In this document: piece by piece, positions 53,451-62,441 of the stretch | Numbering within the stretch: position 1 is the first letter of the stretch | Layout: every line of letters begins with the position of its first letter | Assembly (NCBI GenBank): GCA_910574965.1 | Contig: CAJTDB010000012.1 | Coordinates: 26,618-90,617, forward strand | DNA length: 64,000 nucleotides | Reading direction: 5' to 3' | From: Lachnospiraceae bacterium | GTDB lineage: Bacteria; Bacillota; Clostridia; Lachnospirales; Lachnospiraceae | Notes under the pieces: generated by a model | Told to the model about the DNA's origin: nothing | Database searches by the model: none | What the model saw: only the letters and a program-made list of their open reading frames with translations | Translations under genes and position numbers: made by a program

Positions 53451-54839
53451 TCATTTCGATTTTTGCATCTCTTCGTATTCTTTTAATGAACTGAGCGCTT
53501 TTCCTGACAGGGGAATCAAAGCGATCATATTAAAGATCGTCATCAGTCCGATGCCCACATCTCCCAGATCCCATACAAATGTATAGGCGGCCAGTCCGCC
53601 GATAAAAAGCATAATTAAAGCCAGAATTTTATAAAGGGTCTGAGACAGCCAGTTGTCGCCGAACAGATAGGCCACATTGGGCCTTGCGTAGAACAGGATG
53701 CCGATAAAAGTAGAAAAGCTGAACAGCCAGAGAACAATGGCGATAAAGATCACGCCAAAGGTTCCCATATGGTAATTCATAGCCTGCTGGAGCAGATCCA
53801 TACCTTCCATACCGCCTGTCAGACTTTCCGGAGTCAGAAGCATAATGAGAGCAGAACAACTGCAGATGACGATGGTGTCAAGAAAGACGCCGAAGGTCTG
53901 CAGCAGTCCTTCTTTGGCAGGGTGGCTGATGTCTGCGGCTGCGGCTGCACAGGGCGCGGACCCGCTGCCTGCTTCATTGGAGAACAGTCCCCGTTTGGCT
54001 CCGTTCATCAGAACCGCGCCAAAGCCTCCTGCCACAGCCTGCTTAAGACCAAAAGCTTCCGAGAAAATCCGTGCAAAGACTGCCGGGACCTGTCCGAGGT
54101 TCATAACAATAATAATGACAGTGAGCAGAAAATAAAATCCGGCCATGATCGGAACGATGATGTCAAGCACCTTAACGGTGGCATTTTTCCGAAGCACGAT
54201 GACAGCGGCTGTCAGCACTAAGACTGCAGTTGTATAAAGGGGCGGAACATGAAAGGCATTTTCAAAGGCAGACGAGACGGAGTTGCCGATGACCTGGCTG
54301 ATGCCGCACCAGCAGATGAGTCCGGAGACAGCGAAAAGGACTGCAGTCACCGACCGCCTGCGGCGGCTTCCCTTTTGGATGAAAAAATGATGGATATAGT
54401 AAGCAGGACCGCCCCGGTAGCCGCCGTACAGAGGATCCTTTTCCTTATAGATCTGTGCCAGTGTAGCTTCCGCGAAGGCAGTGGAAGAGCCTAAAAGGGC
54501 AGTGACCCACATCCAGAAAACCGCCCCGGCTCCGCCCATGGAGATAGCCGCGACGACGCCTACCAGATTGCCCATGCCTACTCTGGTGGCGGTAGAGATA
54601 ACGAGTGCCTGGACGCCGGAAATGGAGTGTTTCTGGGTGGGATTTTTCTTCTCAACGGCGATTTTGAGCATGTCCGGGAACCGCCGGATGAGAAGGAAGC
54701 GTGTCCGGACGGTGAAATAAATGCCGGAAGGAATCAGAATCAGTACAAGGAGCGACAGCCCAAGACTGCTCCCTCCGGGCAGCGGGATCGTAATCAGATC
54801 TCCCCATAAAACATTGTAGACAAATCGAAATACAGCCAT
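53451..54839 (-). CDS. AGCS-family sodium:amino acid symporter
   Basis: The 462-residue protein has about eleven membrane segments and the AGCS family boxes: TRVGMGNLVGVVAAISMGGAG (near residue 88), ATLAQIYKEKDPLYGGYRGG (near 124), and LFSNEAGSGSAPCAAAAADI (near 276). These transporters import alanine, glycine or glutamine with Na+. It is divergent from a LysR gene 95 bases away, which probably controls it. A strong hairpin separates it from the GDP-fucose operon. Confidence 0.93.
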   Translation of the reverse strand: MAVFRFVYNVLWGDLITIPLPGGSSLGLSLLVLILIPSGIYFTVRTRFLLIRRFPDMLKIAVEKKNPTQKHSISGVQALVISTATRVGMGNLVGVVAAISMGGAGAVFWMWVTALLGSSTAFAEATLAQIYKEKDPLYGGYRGGPAYYIHHFFIQKGSRRRRSVTAVLFAVSGLICWCGISQVIGNSVSSAFENAFHVPPLYTTAVLVLTAAVIVLRKNATVKVLDIIVPIMAGFYFLLTVIIIVMNLGQVPAVFARIFSEAFGLKQAVAGGFGAVLMNGAKRGLFSNEAGSGSAPCAAAAADISHPAKEGLLQTFGVFLDTIVICSCSALIMLLTPESLTGGMEGMDLLQQAMNYHMGTFGVIFIAIVLWLFSFSTFIGILFYARPNVAYLFGDNWLSQTLYKILALIMLFIGGLAAYTFVWDLGDVGIGLMTIFNMIALIPLSGKALSSLKEYEEMQKSK

Positions 54840-54935
54840 AGTGTTTTCTCCCCCATATTATTTGCATTTCTTTTTAGTATATAGTAAAATAAAGTATCTG
54901 TAAAATTGATAATGATAATGCTTGGGATTAAAAAA

Positions 54936-55829
54936 ATGGATATTAAAAATCTGATTACCTTTATTCATGTGGCGGAAAAGAACAGCTTTACGAAAGCAGC
55001 CAGAGTGCTGGGGTATTCTCAGTCCACCGTTTCCTTTCAGATCCGGCAGTTGGAAACCGAACTGAATGCGCAGTTATTTGAGCGGATCAACCATACGATC
55101 GCTCTGACAGAACAGGGCAGAGAGGTGCTGGCGTATGCGCACCGAATCAGTGCTTTGACAAGAGAGCTGGAATGCGGGATGAAAGAGGAGAAGGAAGTGG
55201 CAGGACACTTTCGGCTGGCAGTGCCGGATTCTCTGTGCGACTCTCTTCTGGAAAAAGGATTTGCGGACTTTCGAAGCCGCTATCCGGGCATCACCTTAAA
55301 GATCACCGCTACAGGAACAGAGGAAATGTTCCGGCTAATGGACCACAACGAGGCAGATGCCATTTTGACGCTGGACAATCATATTTATAATACGGAGTAT
55401 GTAATCGTGCGGGAAGAGCAGGTGGGAATGCACTTTGTGGCGCCGCCGGAGCACCCGCTGTGTATGCAAAAGAAGGTATCGGTGCGCGAACTGGTAAAGG
55501 AACCGTTTGTGCTGACCGAAAAAGGGATGAGTTACCGGCGGCTTATGGACGAGAGGCTGGCGGCTCTGTCCCTGGAGATCCATCCGGTTCTGGAACTTGG
55601 GAGCACGAGGCTGCTCTGCTCCTTAGTGGAGCAGGGAGTGGGCCTTTCCTATCTGCCCGATTATGTGACGGAAGCAGGCGTGAAAGCCGGAAGGCTTATG
55701 TACATAGATGCGGCAGATTTTGAGATTGAGATCTGGAAACAGCTTTTGTATCACAAAGACAAATGGGTATCGCCGCAGATGCGGTCGGTAATTGAATACT
55801 GTATACAGAGGGAATTTGAGGAAACATAA
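54936..55829 (+). CDS. LysR-family transcriptional regulator
   Basis: The protein (297 residues from the ATG used) has the N-terminal LysR winged helix (MDIKNLITFIHVAEKNSFTK, AARVLGYSQSTVSFQIRQLE) and an effector domain with GHFRLAVPDSLCDSLL and ARLGVG-like VEQGVGLSYLPDYV. Three upstream in-frame starts (54906, 54912, 54918) add ten or fewer residues and lack better ribosome sites. Divergent orientation suggests control of the AGCS symporter gene, as typical for this family. Confidence 0.9.
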   Translation: MDIKNLITFIHVAEKNSFTKAARVLGYSQSTVSFQIRQLETELNAQLFERINHTIALTEQGREVLAYAHRISALTRELECGMKEEKEVAGHFRLAVPDSLCDSLLEKGFADFRSRYPGITLKITATGTEEMFRLMDHNEADAILTLDNHIYNTEYVIVREEQVGMHFVAPPEHPLCMQKKVSVRELVKEPFVLTEKGMSYRRLMDERLAALSLEIHPVLELGSTRLLCSLVEQGVGLSYLPDYVTEAGVKAGRLMYIDAADFEIEIWKQLLYHKDKWVSPQMRSVIEYCIQREFEET

Positions 55830-55887
55830 AAAACCATCCCGGCACCCGAATGGCGGTTTGAAACCATAAGGACCGGGATGGTTTTTC
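55829..55887 (+). terminator. Bidirectional terminator between LysR and PfkB genes
   Basis: AAAAACCATCCCGG pairs with CCGGGATGGTTTTT around an arm with a further imperfect stem. A and T runs on both sides allow ending of both convergent transcripts. Confidence 0.93.
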
Positions 55888-55923
55888 TATTACAGCAGAA
55901 AGTCTGACCGCACCGGACAGACA

Positions 55924-57012
55924 CTACCGCTTAATATCATAATTCATATCCATAAGATTCCGGATACTGGAAGCATCGTCCGTAATATTGGCATCTCCGC
56001 GGATGGTATGCTTGATGGCGCTGCTGGCCACGGCAAAATTGACCATATCCATGGGTTTATATCCATGAATCATCGCATAGATCAGGCCGCTGGCAAAAGC
56101 GTCCCCGCCGCCTACCCGGTCCAGGATATTAAAAGTAAACAGTTTACTCTCAAAGGTATGTCCTTCATACCACATAAACGCCTTCAGGCTGTTTTCGCTT
56201 CCGCTGTGGGCATAGCGCACATGACGTGCGATACATTTCAGATTCGGATATCGCTCAATGAATGCCTGGAAGATCTCGTCCTGCTGTTCGTAGCTGGGGC
56301 GGAAAGGAATATTGTCCTTGCGATCTCCCTTGCTGTGGTCACTTTCATCCTTCCAGAGATGATAGGGCTCGATGCCAAGGAGCACATCCACATAAGGCAG
56401 GCACTGCGTGCAGAAATCCCGTGCCTCCTCCCAGGACCAGAGGGTGCTTCGGAAATTGCCGTCAAAGCTGATGGTCAGTCCTTTTTCCTTGGCGATCTTC
56501 AGACAGTCCATGATGAGTTTCCGGCAGTTAGGAGCCAGGGCGGGCGTGATGCCGCTTAGGTGAAGCCAGGTAAATCCATCCAGCAGTGCCCCAAGATCTA
56601 CCGTGTCAAAGTCAAATTCTGTAATGGCGCTGTTCTTCCGGTCATAAATCACTTTGCTTGCCCGGATTCCATAGCCGGTTTCCAGGTAATAACTTCCAAG
56701 CCGGTGTGTTGGCGTCTGCTCCGGCGTGCTTAAGATAACCGGGGTACAGTGGACGTCGTTGCTCCGCAGCATACGGACGGCGCTTTTTCCCAGACTGTTG
56801 TTGGGAACGACCGTGAAAAAGGTGCTGTCCACTCCCAGATTCGCCAGCGCCAGGGCGATATTGGCTTCGCTGCCTCCATAACTGGCTTCAAAGCTGGTGG
56901 CCATGCGGATTTTTTCATAATTGGGCGGTGTCAGCCGGAGCATGATTTCACCGATGGTGATAAACCGGTGCGTCGTGTCATTTCCGGTCAGCAATGGATT
57001 GGTGTGCTGCAT
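55924..57012 (-). CDS. PfkB-family sugar kinase, probably 2-keto-3-deoxygluconate kinase
   Basis: The 362-residue protein has the PfkB N-terminal part with TIGEIMLRLTPPNYEKIRMA and GGSEANIALALANLG, and the C-terminal catalytic signature DRVGGGDAFASGLIYAM (Asp is the base). The Arg/Glu-rich insertion around residues 220-245 (SDHSKGDRKDN) and overall length match KdgK-like proteins of Clostridia, but other substrates such as fructose or ribose cannot be ruled out. GGAGG precedes the ATG. It has its own promoter and no partner genes here. Confidence 0.88.
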   Translation of the reverse strand: MQHTNPLLTGNDTTHRFITIGEIMLRLTPPNYEKIRMATSFEASYGGSEANIALALANLGVDSTFFTVVPNNSLGKSAVRMLRSNDVHCTPVILSTPEQTPTHRLGSYYLETGYGIRASKVIYDRKNSAITEFDFDTVDLGALLDGFTWLHLSGITPALAPNCRKLIMDCLKIAKEKGLTISFDGNFRSTLWSWEEARDFCTQCLPYVDVLLGIEPYHLWKDESDHSKGDRKDNIPFRPSYEQQDEIFQAFIERYPNLKCIARHVRYAHSGSENSLKAFMWYEGHTFESKLFTFNILDRVGGGDAFASGLIYAMIHGYKPMDMVNFAVASSAIKHTIRGDANITDDASSIRNLMDMNYDIKR

Positions 57013-57066
57013 GTGGGTCCTCCTTTTGTCTGTTCCTGATGGATGGGACAGGACAGTATTTTCTCT

Positions 57067-57095
57067 ATTATAGCTTATCTTTTTCTTTCACACAA
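57067..57095 (-). promoter_or_regulatory. sigmaA promoter of the PfkB kinase gene
   Basis: On the minus strand TTGTGT and TATAAT have a 17-base spacer, 55 bases before the start codon. The rest of 57013-57333 shows no gene. Confidence 0.75.
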
Positions 57096-57333
57096 GAGGC
57101 ACGAAACTGCAAAGAAAACATATAGTTTTCATATATAATACATTGTTGCTTATGGGGAATATCGGATTTTCTGGTGAGAGAAAGATCCGGGACGGTTAAA
57201 TGCCTGTTAAGAACAGAATGACTCAGTTAAGCTCCGGTTAAAATGCCGCTTTTTTGGTAGATACGGCAGAAAAGATATGGTATGCTCTTTCCGGTTGCAT
57301 AAGACAGAAAAAACAGGAAAGAGGGAAGAGAAT

Positions 57334-57480
57334 ATGGAAGATATATTCAGCGTTGTAATGGTTGGCCTTATGGTGCTGCTGGGAGGGGTTCCCTCCATTT
57401 ATATACTGGTCAGTATGCCGGTGATTCTGGCAGAGAAAATTTACGGAAAAGTAAAATATGGCAAATCTCTGTACGATTAA
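57334..57480 (+). CDS. 48-residue single-pass membrane protein
   Basis: I do not recognise this small protein. It reads MEDIFSVVMVGLMVLLGGVP, then a hydrophobic SIYILVSMPVILAEKI and a short basic, Lys/Tyr-rich tail. Residues 4-34 form one membrane helix or a tight hairpin. GAGGGAAGAG precedes the ATG. A strong terminator follows, so it is a single-gene unit just before the KdpDE-like pair. A KdpF-like role was considered, but no kdpA or kdpB is present. Confidence 0.7.
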   Translation: MEDIFSVVMVGLMVLLGGVPSIYILVSMPVILAEKIYGKVKYGKSLYD

Positions 57481-57495
57481 CGGGCAGATCATAAC

Positions 57496-57543
57496 AAGGG
57501 GGTCTGGAAATGCAGCAGGTCTGCGTTTCCAGGCCCCCTTCTT
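57496..57543 (+). terminator. Terminator after the small membrane protein gene
   Basis: AAGGGGGTCTGGAAA pairs with TTTCCAGGCCCCCTT with one mismatch, followed by CTT. It separates this gene from the two-component pair. Confidence 0.9.
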
Positions 57544-57618
57544 AGCGCATTTTTAACAGGAAGCCATGATATAATAATGCCGTATTAAATTTACAGAAAC
57601 AAAGAGAGAACGAAAATC

Positions 57619-58668
57619 ATGAAAAAAAACGGTCTGATTACTGTCTGTGTGCTGGGGATTGCTGCCGTGATTGCACTGTTTTTGCAGCAGTTTGTCACTA
57701 CGGATACCCATGTGCCGCTTCTTTTTGTGCTGGCAGTGTTATGCGTATCCAGATTTACAGACGGATATGTATACGGGATTGTGGCATCCATGGCGGCTGT
57801 GATTGGCGTCAACTATGTGTTTACCTATCCGTATTTTGCCATTAATTTTACCCTGACCGGGTATCCGCTGACCTTTGTGACCATGCTGGCCGTATCCGTA
57901 AGCGTCAGTGCCCTGACCACTCAGACCAGGCAGCAGGAGCAGATTCGTCTGGAGGCGGAAAAGGAGAAAATGCGCGGCAATCTTCTGCGGGCAGTATCTC
58001 ACGATATTCGTACACCGCTCACTTCCATCGTAGGGAGCGCTTCCGGAATCTTGGATAACCAGAAGATTTTGTCCGAAGAAAAGGTGATGGAGCTGGTAAA
58101 AGACATCCGGGAGGAAGCTCAGTGGCTGATCCGCATTGTGGAAAATCTTCTGTCTGTCACGAGAATCAACGGAGAAAATGCGCATATCCATACAGACGAC
58201 GAGATTGTGGAGGAGATCGTCGGAAGTGCCGTGATGAAATTTCAGAAACGGTTTCCGGAACGAAAGGTGGAAGTTCTGATGCCTCCGGAATTTCTCATGG
58301 TGCCTATGGATGGAATTTTGATTGAACAGGTGATCGTAAATCTTCTGGAAAATTCCGCTCTGCATGGAAAGAATGCAACGCTGATTCAGATTGTTGTGGA
58401 GAAAAAGCCCGGCAGGCTGGCGGTAGCAGTGGAGGATGACGGTGTCGGGATTAAGGAAAATGTGCTGCCGGTGCTGTTTGAAGGAAGCCTGAAATCCGGA
58501 GAAGGAGAGGAGTACGACAGCGGACGAAATATGGGAATCGGACTGTCCGTCTGCATGAGTATTGTAAAAGCACATAAAGGAAATATGACAGCAGAGAACC
58601 GAAGTGCAGGAGGTGCAAGGGTTTCGTTCTGGCTGCCCATGGAGGAGGGAAGAAAGGATGGATATTAA
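57619..58668 (+). CDS. KdpD-like sensor histidine kinase, short form
   Basis: The 349-residue protein has four close membrane segments (residues 5-100, DUF4118-like as in KdpD, with YGIVASMAAVIGVNYVFTYPYF), a HisKA helix with AVSHDIRTPLTSIVGS (His128), and a HATPase domain with NLLENSALHG and GRNMGIGLSVCMSIVKAH. It lacks the long N-terminal KdpD and USP domains of true KdpD, so turgor or K+ sensing is only suggested. It overlaps the regulator gene by 11 bases. No potassium transporter is near. Confidence 0.9.
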   Translation: MKKNGLITVCVLGIAAVIALFLQQFVTTDTHVPLLFVLAVLCVSRFTDGYVYGIVASMAAVIGVNYVFTYPYFAINFTLTGYPLTFVTMLAVSVSVSALTTQTRQQEQIRLEAEKEKMRGNLLRAVSHDIRTPLTSIVGSASGILDNQKILSEEKVMELVKDIREEAQWLIRIVENLLSVTRINGENAHIHTDDEIVEEIVGSAVMKFQKRFPERKVEVLMPPEFLMVPMDGILIEQVIVNLLENSALHGKNATLIQIVVEKKPGRLAVAVEDDGVGIKENVLPVLFEGSLKSGEGEEYDSGRNMGIGLSVCMSIVKAHKGNMTAENRSAGGARVSFWLPMEEGRKDGY

Positions 58669-59365
58669 AGACAGAGTATTGGTGGTAGAGGATGATAAAA
58701 GCATACGAAATTTTTTCCGCACTGTGCTGGAGGCCAATAATTATGATGTGATTATGGCGGATACCGGTACAGAAGCTTACAGTCTTATTACATCCCGCTG
58801 TCCGGATGTGGTCATTCTGGATCTGGGGCTGCCGGATATGGACGGCATGAAAATTCTGAAAAATGTAAGAGAATGGTCAAGTATGCCGATCATTGTTGTA
58901 TCTGCCCGCACCCACGAGCGGGACAAGGTGGAGGCACTGGATCTGGGGGCGGATGATTATATTACGAAGCCTTTCGGTACCTCAGAACTATTGGCAAGAC
59001 TTCGGACTGCCATCCGGCACGCCCGTGCGGCCTGCCTCGTTCCGGAAGGTATACAGACGGGGATTTTCCGCTCCGGCGGCATGGTCATTGACTACGACAA
59101 GCATCGGGTGTATATCCATGGAAAGGATGCCGGGCTGACCCAAAACGAGTACAAGATCGTCAGTCTGTTAGGAAGATATGCAGGGAAAGTACTGACCTAT
59201 GATTTTATTATCCGGGAGATCTGGGGGCCTAATATGAAGACGGACAATCGGATACTTCGGGTAAATATGGCCAATATCCGAAGAAAGATCGAGAAAAACC
59301 CGGCCCAGCCGGAATATATTTTCACAGAAGTAGGGGTCGGATACCGGATCGTAGATTCCGATTAA
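58658..59365 (+). CDS. OmpR/KdpE-family response regulator
   Basis: The 235-residue protein has a receiver domain (VVEDDK at 9-14, phosphoacceptor Asp55 in VVILDLGLPDMDG, Lys in YITKPFG) and a C-terminal OmpR-type winged helix (about 130-230, with LTQNEYKIVSLLGRYAGKV and VNMANIRRKIEKNP). AGGGAGAAAGG precedes the ATG inside the kinase gene. Together they are a KdpDE-like pair of unknown target. Confidence 0.94.
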   Translation: MDIKDRVLVVEDDKSIRNFFRTVLEANNYDVIMADTGTEAYSLITSRCPDVVILDLGLPDMDGMKILKNVREWSSMPIIVVSARTHERDKVEALDLGADDYITKPFGTSELLARLRTAIRHARAACLVPEGIQTGIFRSGGMVIDYDKHRVYIHGKDAGLTQNEYKIVSLLGRYAGKVLTYDFIIREIWGPNMKTDNRILRVNMANIRRKIEKNPAQPEYIFTEVGVGYRIVDSD

Positions 59366-59368
59366 ATA

Positions 59369-59397
59369 TTGATTTTTTGCAGCGGTTCCTGTATGAT
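59369..59397 (+). promoter_or_regulatory. sigmaA promoter of the YjfB-like gene
   Basis: TTGATT, a 17-base spacer and TATGAT lie just past the response regulator stop codon, about 45 bases before the next start. Confidence 0.8.
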
Positions 59398-59440
59398 AGT
59401 AGATAGTCAGATACAGGACTATGATTAGGAGGTAAATCGT

Positions 59441-59617
59441 ATGGAAATTTCAGGAGTATCCATGTCCATGCCGTCATCGATCAATACAGGAGTGGAAATT
59501 GCCATCCTGTCCAAAGCTCTTGATACCGCAGCTATGACCGGAGAAGTGCTGACCGAGATGATGGGGCAGGCGCCGGTGATACCGGGACTGGGAGAGCATA
59601 TCGATATTCGGGTATAA
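59441..59617 (+). CDS. YjfB-like putative motility protein
   Basis: This 58-residue protein reads MEISGVSMSMPSSINTGVEI, then AILSKALDTAAMTGEVLTEM and a short tail. The pattern of a short N-terminal segment, then VxxAxLxKALDxAxxxGxxLxEML, is that of the small YjfB family, described as putative motility proteins. AGGAGG is eight bases from the ATG. Its promoter is sigmaA-like, not sigma28-like. Flagellin genes lie 1.5 kb downstream. It is nine bases before nth, so these two are co-transcribed. Confidence 0.8.
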   Translation: MEISGVSMSMPSSINTGVEIAILSKALDTAAMTGEVLTEMMGQAPVIPGLGEHIDIRV

Positions 59618-59626
59618 GAACAGAAA

Positions 59627-60313
59627 ATGACGGAGAAAACATTAGAACAGAAGAAAAAGCTGGCCCTTCAGCTCATTGAACGGCTGAAAGCTGCTTATCC
59701 CAAAGCAGGCTGTACCCTTGACTATGACGACGCCTGGAAGCTTCTGGTCAGCGTTCGTCTGGCGGCTCAGTGTACGGATGCCAGGGTGAACGCAGTAGTA
59801 GAAAAGCTTTACGAACAGTTTCCGGATGTGGCAGCGCTGGCGGCGGCAGAGACGGAAGAGATCGAAGCCATTGTCAGACCCTGCGGACTGGGAAAGAGCA
59901 AAGCCAGAGACATCAGTGCATGTATGAAAATCATTAACGATCAGTATCACGGAAAAGTGCCCTCGGATTTTGACGCGCTTTTAAAACTTCCGGGGGTAGG
60001 GCGTAAAAGTGCCAATCTGATTATGGGAGATGTGTTCGGGAAACCTGCCATTGTAACAGATACCCACTGTATCCGGCTGGTGAACCGTATGGGATTAGTG
60101 GACGGGATCAAGGAACCGGCGAAAGTCGAGAAGATACTCTGGAAACTGATTCCACCCCAGGAGGGCAGCGAGTTCTGTCACCGTCTCGTCTGGCACGGCC
60201 GGGAAATCTGTACGGCCCGTACAAAGCCTTGCTGCGGGAGATGCTGCGTCAGTGATCTTTGTGCAAAAGCAGGAGTTATGCAAAAGGAAAATGGAGCACC
60301 GGCGGCAGGATGA
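59627..60313 (+). CDS. nth: Endonuclease III
   Basis: Nth removes oxidised pyrimidines from DNA and nicks the abasic site. The 228-residue protein has the helix-hairpin-helix LPGVGRKSANLIMG with catalytic Lys, VTDTHCIRLVNRMGL with catalytic Asp, and the [4Fe-4S] cysteines in ICTARTKPCCGRCCVSDLC (one extra Cys beside the usual four). The substrate-flipping segment reads RLAAQCTDARVN instead of the usual LSAQTTD. It follows the YjfB-like gene by nine bases. Confidence 0.94.
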   Translation: MTEKTLEQKKKLALQLIERLKAAYPKAGCTLDYDDAWKLLVSVRLAAQCTDARVNAVVEKLYEQFPDVAALAAAETEEIEAIVRPCGLGKSKARDISACMKIINDQYHGKVPSDFDALLKLPGVGRKSANLIMGDVFGKPAIVTDTHCIRLVNRMGLVDGIKEPAKVEKILWKLIPPQEGSEFCHRLVWHGREICTARTKPCCGRCCVSDLCAKAGVMQKENGAPAAG

Positions 60314-60343
60314 ACGTTCCCTGCCGTCAGAGCTCCATTTTTT
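60289..60343 (+). terminator. Terminator overlapping the end of nth
   Basis: AAATGGAGC (60289-60297) pairs with GCTCCATTT (60332-60340), with an inner CGGCAGG / CCTGCCG hairpin, followed by TTT. The first arm lies within the last codons of nth. Confidence 0.88.
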
Positions 60344-60358
60344 GATGGGTTATTTTGC

Positions 60359-60895
60359 TTAATAATTCTCTGCGCTGACCTCAAAATATGCCTGGGGATG
60401 TGCGCAGGCCGGACAGACATCCGGTGCTTCGGTTCCGACAACGATATGTCCGCAGTTGCGGCACTCCCATACTTTGACTTCGCTCTTCTTAAAGACTTCA
60501 GCAGTCTCCACATTTTTCAGAAGGGCACGATAACGCTCCTCGTGATGCTTCTCAATGGCAGCCACCAGGCGGAACTTTTTCGCCAGTTCCGGGAAGCCCT
60601 CTTCCTCTGCAGTTTTGGCAAAGCCCTCATACATATCGGTCCATTCAAAATTCTCGCCTTCTGCTGCAGCCTGCAGGTTTGCGGAAGTATCTCCGATGCC
60701 GTTCAGTTCTTTGAACCACATCTTGGCGTGTTCCTTCTCATTGTCTGCGGTTTTCAGGAACAGAGAGGCGATCTGCTCATAGCCTTCCTTTTTCGCTTTG
60801 GAAGCGAAATAGGTATACTTGTTCCTTGCCTGGGATTCGCCGGCAAATGCGGCTTCTAAATTTTTCTCTGTCTGTGTTCCTGCATACTTGCTCAT
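60359..60895 (-). CDS. rbr: Rubrerythrin
   Basis: Rubrerythrin is a non-haem di-iron peroxidase that protects anaerobes from hydrogen peroxide. The 178 residues contain the four-helix domain with [17 protein letters not shown] and [18 protein letters not shown] [14 protein letters not shown] (iron ligands Glu and His), [15 protein letters not shown], and a C-terminal rubredoxin domain ([18 protein letters not shown]). It is a single-gene unit on the minus strand. In this anaerobe it probably pairs with NADH oxidoreductases elsewhere. Confidence 0.96.
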   Translation of the reverse strand: MSKYAGTQTEKNLEAAFAGESQARNKYTYFASKAKKEGYEQIASLFLKTADNEKEHAKMWFKELNGIGDTSANLQAAAEGENFEWTDMYEGFAKTAEEEGFPELAKKFRLVAAIEKHHEERYRALLKNVETAEVFKKSEVKVWECRNCGHIVVGTEAPDVCPACAHPQAYFEVSAENY

Positions 60896-61057
60896 ATGAT
60901 ATTCCTCCTGCTAAAATTTTTCCTCTGCTCTGTCCATGTCTTTTCTACCCTGTTTCCGGACAGGTACATTGCCGATTCTGTATCTATTATACATGGTTTT
61001 AAAGGAGAAAAAAAGAGTCCGACACACAATTTTCACAAAAAAGACATAAAAAATGCT

Positions 61058-61084
61058 TAAGAAAGCCCTTTCTTTTGCCGATAT
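61058..61084 (+). promoter_or_regulatory. sigma28-type promoter of the second flagellin gene
   Basis: TAAG, a 15-base spacer and GCCGATAT match the flagellar sigma factor consensus (TAAA-N15-GCCGATAA) closely. Confidence 0.8.
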
Positions 61085-61188
61085 AAAAAACATCAGGTGA
61101 AAAGAGCATGACAAAAACCGGCAGTCGGGAATAAGTTCACGGATGAACGTAAGAGAGACTGCAGAACATGGAAGGTGGTTGGGAGATC

Positions 61189-62055
61189 ATGATTATACGG
61201 AATAATATAGCCGGTATTAATTCTAACAGGAATAAGGGAATTGCAGAGACAAAGATGAAAAAGAACCTGGAGAAGCTCTCCACGGGTTATCGGATTAACC
61301 GTGCAGGAGATGACGCGGCGGGGCTTGCCATCTCAGAGCTTATGCGCAGCCAGATCGGGGGGATCGATCAGGCCCTTCGCAACTGTAATGACGGTATCAG
61401 TATGACGAATACCGGCGAGGGTGCGCTGACAGAAGTTCATGCTATGCTGCAGAGAATGAAGACGCTGGCGGTGCAGTCGGCGAACGGAACCTATACTTCT
61501 GAGGCAAGAGCCAATCTGGATGCGGAGCGGGTGCAGCTTTTGGATGAGCTGAACCGGATTGGGGCAAATTCGAACTTTGACGGGATTCCGCTGTTTAAGT
61601 CCGGGAAGCCGCAGGGATATCCGAATATTGAGCCTCCGACGCTGGCAGAAGACGAGAAGGAGAGGGCTATCACTCTTCAGATCGGATATTCCCAGGCAGA
61701 GACGCTGGACGTAGGACGCTATTATATGTCGGATAAAGCGCTGCTTCTCGATGATACGAAATTTACGACATTGACAGATGCCAATGAGGCGATACCAAAG
61801 ATTGAAACTGCTATCGAAGCAGTGGCGGATATCCGTGCGAACTTTGGTGCAAATCTAAATCATATGGAGCATACCCACAACAATCTGACCGTTACTTCAG
61901 AGAATATGACTACCGCAGAGAGCCGGATTAGGGACACGAGGATGGCAGAAGAATTTGTGGCCTATACAAAGGAGAATATTGTATACCAGTCGTCCACTTC
62001 CATGGCAGCACAGGCGAATTCAACTGTGCAGCAGGTTCTGAGTCTTCTTCAGTAA
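61189..62055 (+). CDS. Flagellin, divergent short form
   Basis: The 288-residue protein keeps the flagellin ends ([55 protein letters not shown], ending QQVLSLLQ), but many D1 positions differ from the other three flagellins (GISMTNTGEGA, LLDELNRIGANSNFDG), and the middle segment (about 145-230) is short and acidic. GGGAG precedes the ATG. It could be a minor filament protein; loss of the IIQHN start found in the others suggests a distinct subunit class. Confidence 0.95.
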   Translation: MIIRNNIAGINSNRNKGIAETKMKKNLEKLSTGYRINRAGDDAAGLAISELMRSQIGGIDQALRNCNDGISMTNTGEGALTEVHAMLQRMKTLAVQSANGTYTSEARANLDAERVQLLDELNRIGANSNFDGIPLFKSGKPQGYPNIEPPTLAEDEKERAITLQIGYSQAETLDVGRYYMSDKALLLDDTKFTTLTDANEAIPKIETAIEAVADIRANFGANLNHMEHTHNNLTVTSENMTTAESRIRDTRMAEEFVAYTKENIVYQSSTSMAAQANSTVQQVLSLLQ

Positions 62056-62077
62056 ATGAAATACAAGTGAATGCAGA

Positions 62078-62116
62078 AGGCCGTTCGTCAGCAGATACTG
62101 GCGGACGGCTTTTTTG
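62078..62116 (+). terminator. Terminator after the second flagellin gene
   Basis: GGCCGTTCGTC pairs with GGCGGACGGC(T) with G-U pairs around a short loop, followed by a TTTTTT run. Confidence 0.85.
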
Positions 62117-62262
62117 GCGTTTCTTTAAGAAAATATGAAGGATTATATGTCTGTATGGGAGGAATCTGGGGGAATCCGGATGCTGTATTTTTCTTTCTGG
62201 ATATGCGGTTCTGGATTGTCCTGAAAAATATGGGAAATGTGAAAAAAGCGTGGCAGACTGCT

Positions 62263-62288
62263 TAAGTTTTTCGGGACATTGACGATAA
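62263..62288 (+). promoter_or_regulatory. sigma28-type promoter of the third flagellin gene
   Basis: TAAG, a 14-base spacer and GACGATAA fit the flagellar sigma consensus; the next flagellin gene has the same -35, spacer length and -10. Confidence 0.8.
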
Positions 62289-62441
62289 ATAGTAATGTAG
62301 TGGTTATAAAACCGCTGCGCATTTCGCAGCCTTTCGCTAAGAAGCGGGTCCTCTTCGGAAAGGAGTGCGGAAAAGCCTGGGGACAAGGAGGTTCCCGGAT
62401 GAGCTGGAAACAGCAATCATAAAAAACAGGAGGAACATTTT
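62289..62441 (+). promoter_or_regulatory. Structured 5' leader of the third flagellin gene
   Basis: The transcript leader of about 150 bases has a long imperfect hairpin (around 62311-62350), then GGACAAGGAGGTTCCCGG, the tetraloop hairpin GCTGGAAACAGC (62403-62414), and AGGAGGAA before the start codon. The second half recurs before the next flagellin gene. Repeated GGA motifs in and near hairpins are what CsrA binds in flagellin leaders of other bacteria. Confidence 0.6.

Noticed and set aside
57334..57480. Small membrane protein as KdpF
   Set aside because: KdpF is shorter and lies directly before kdpA; neither kdpA nor kdpB is present and a terminator separates this gene from the two-component pair.
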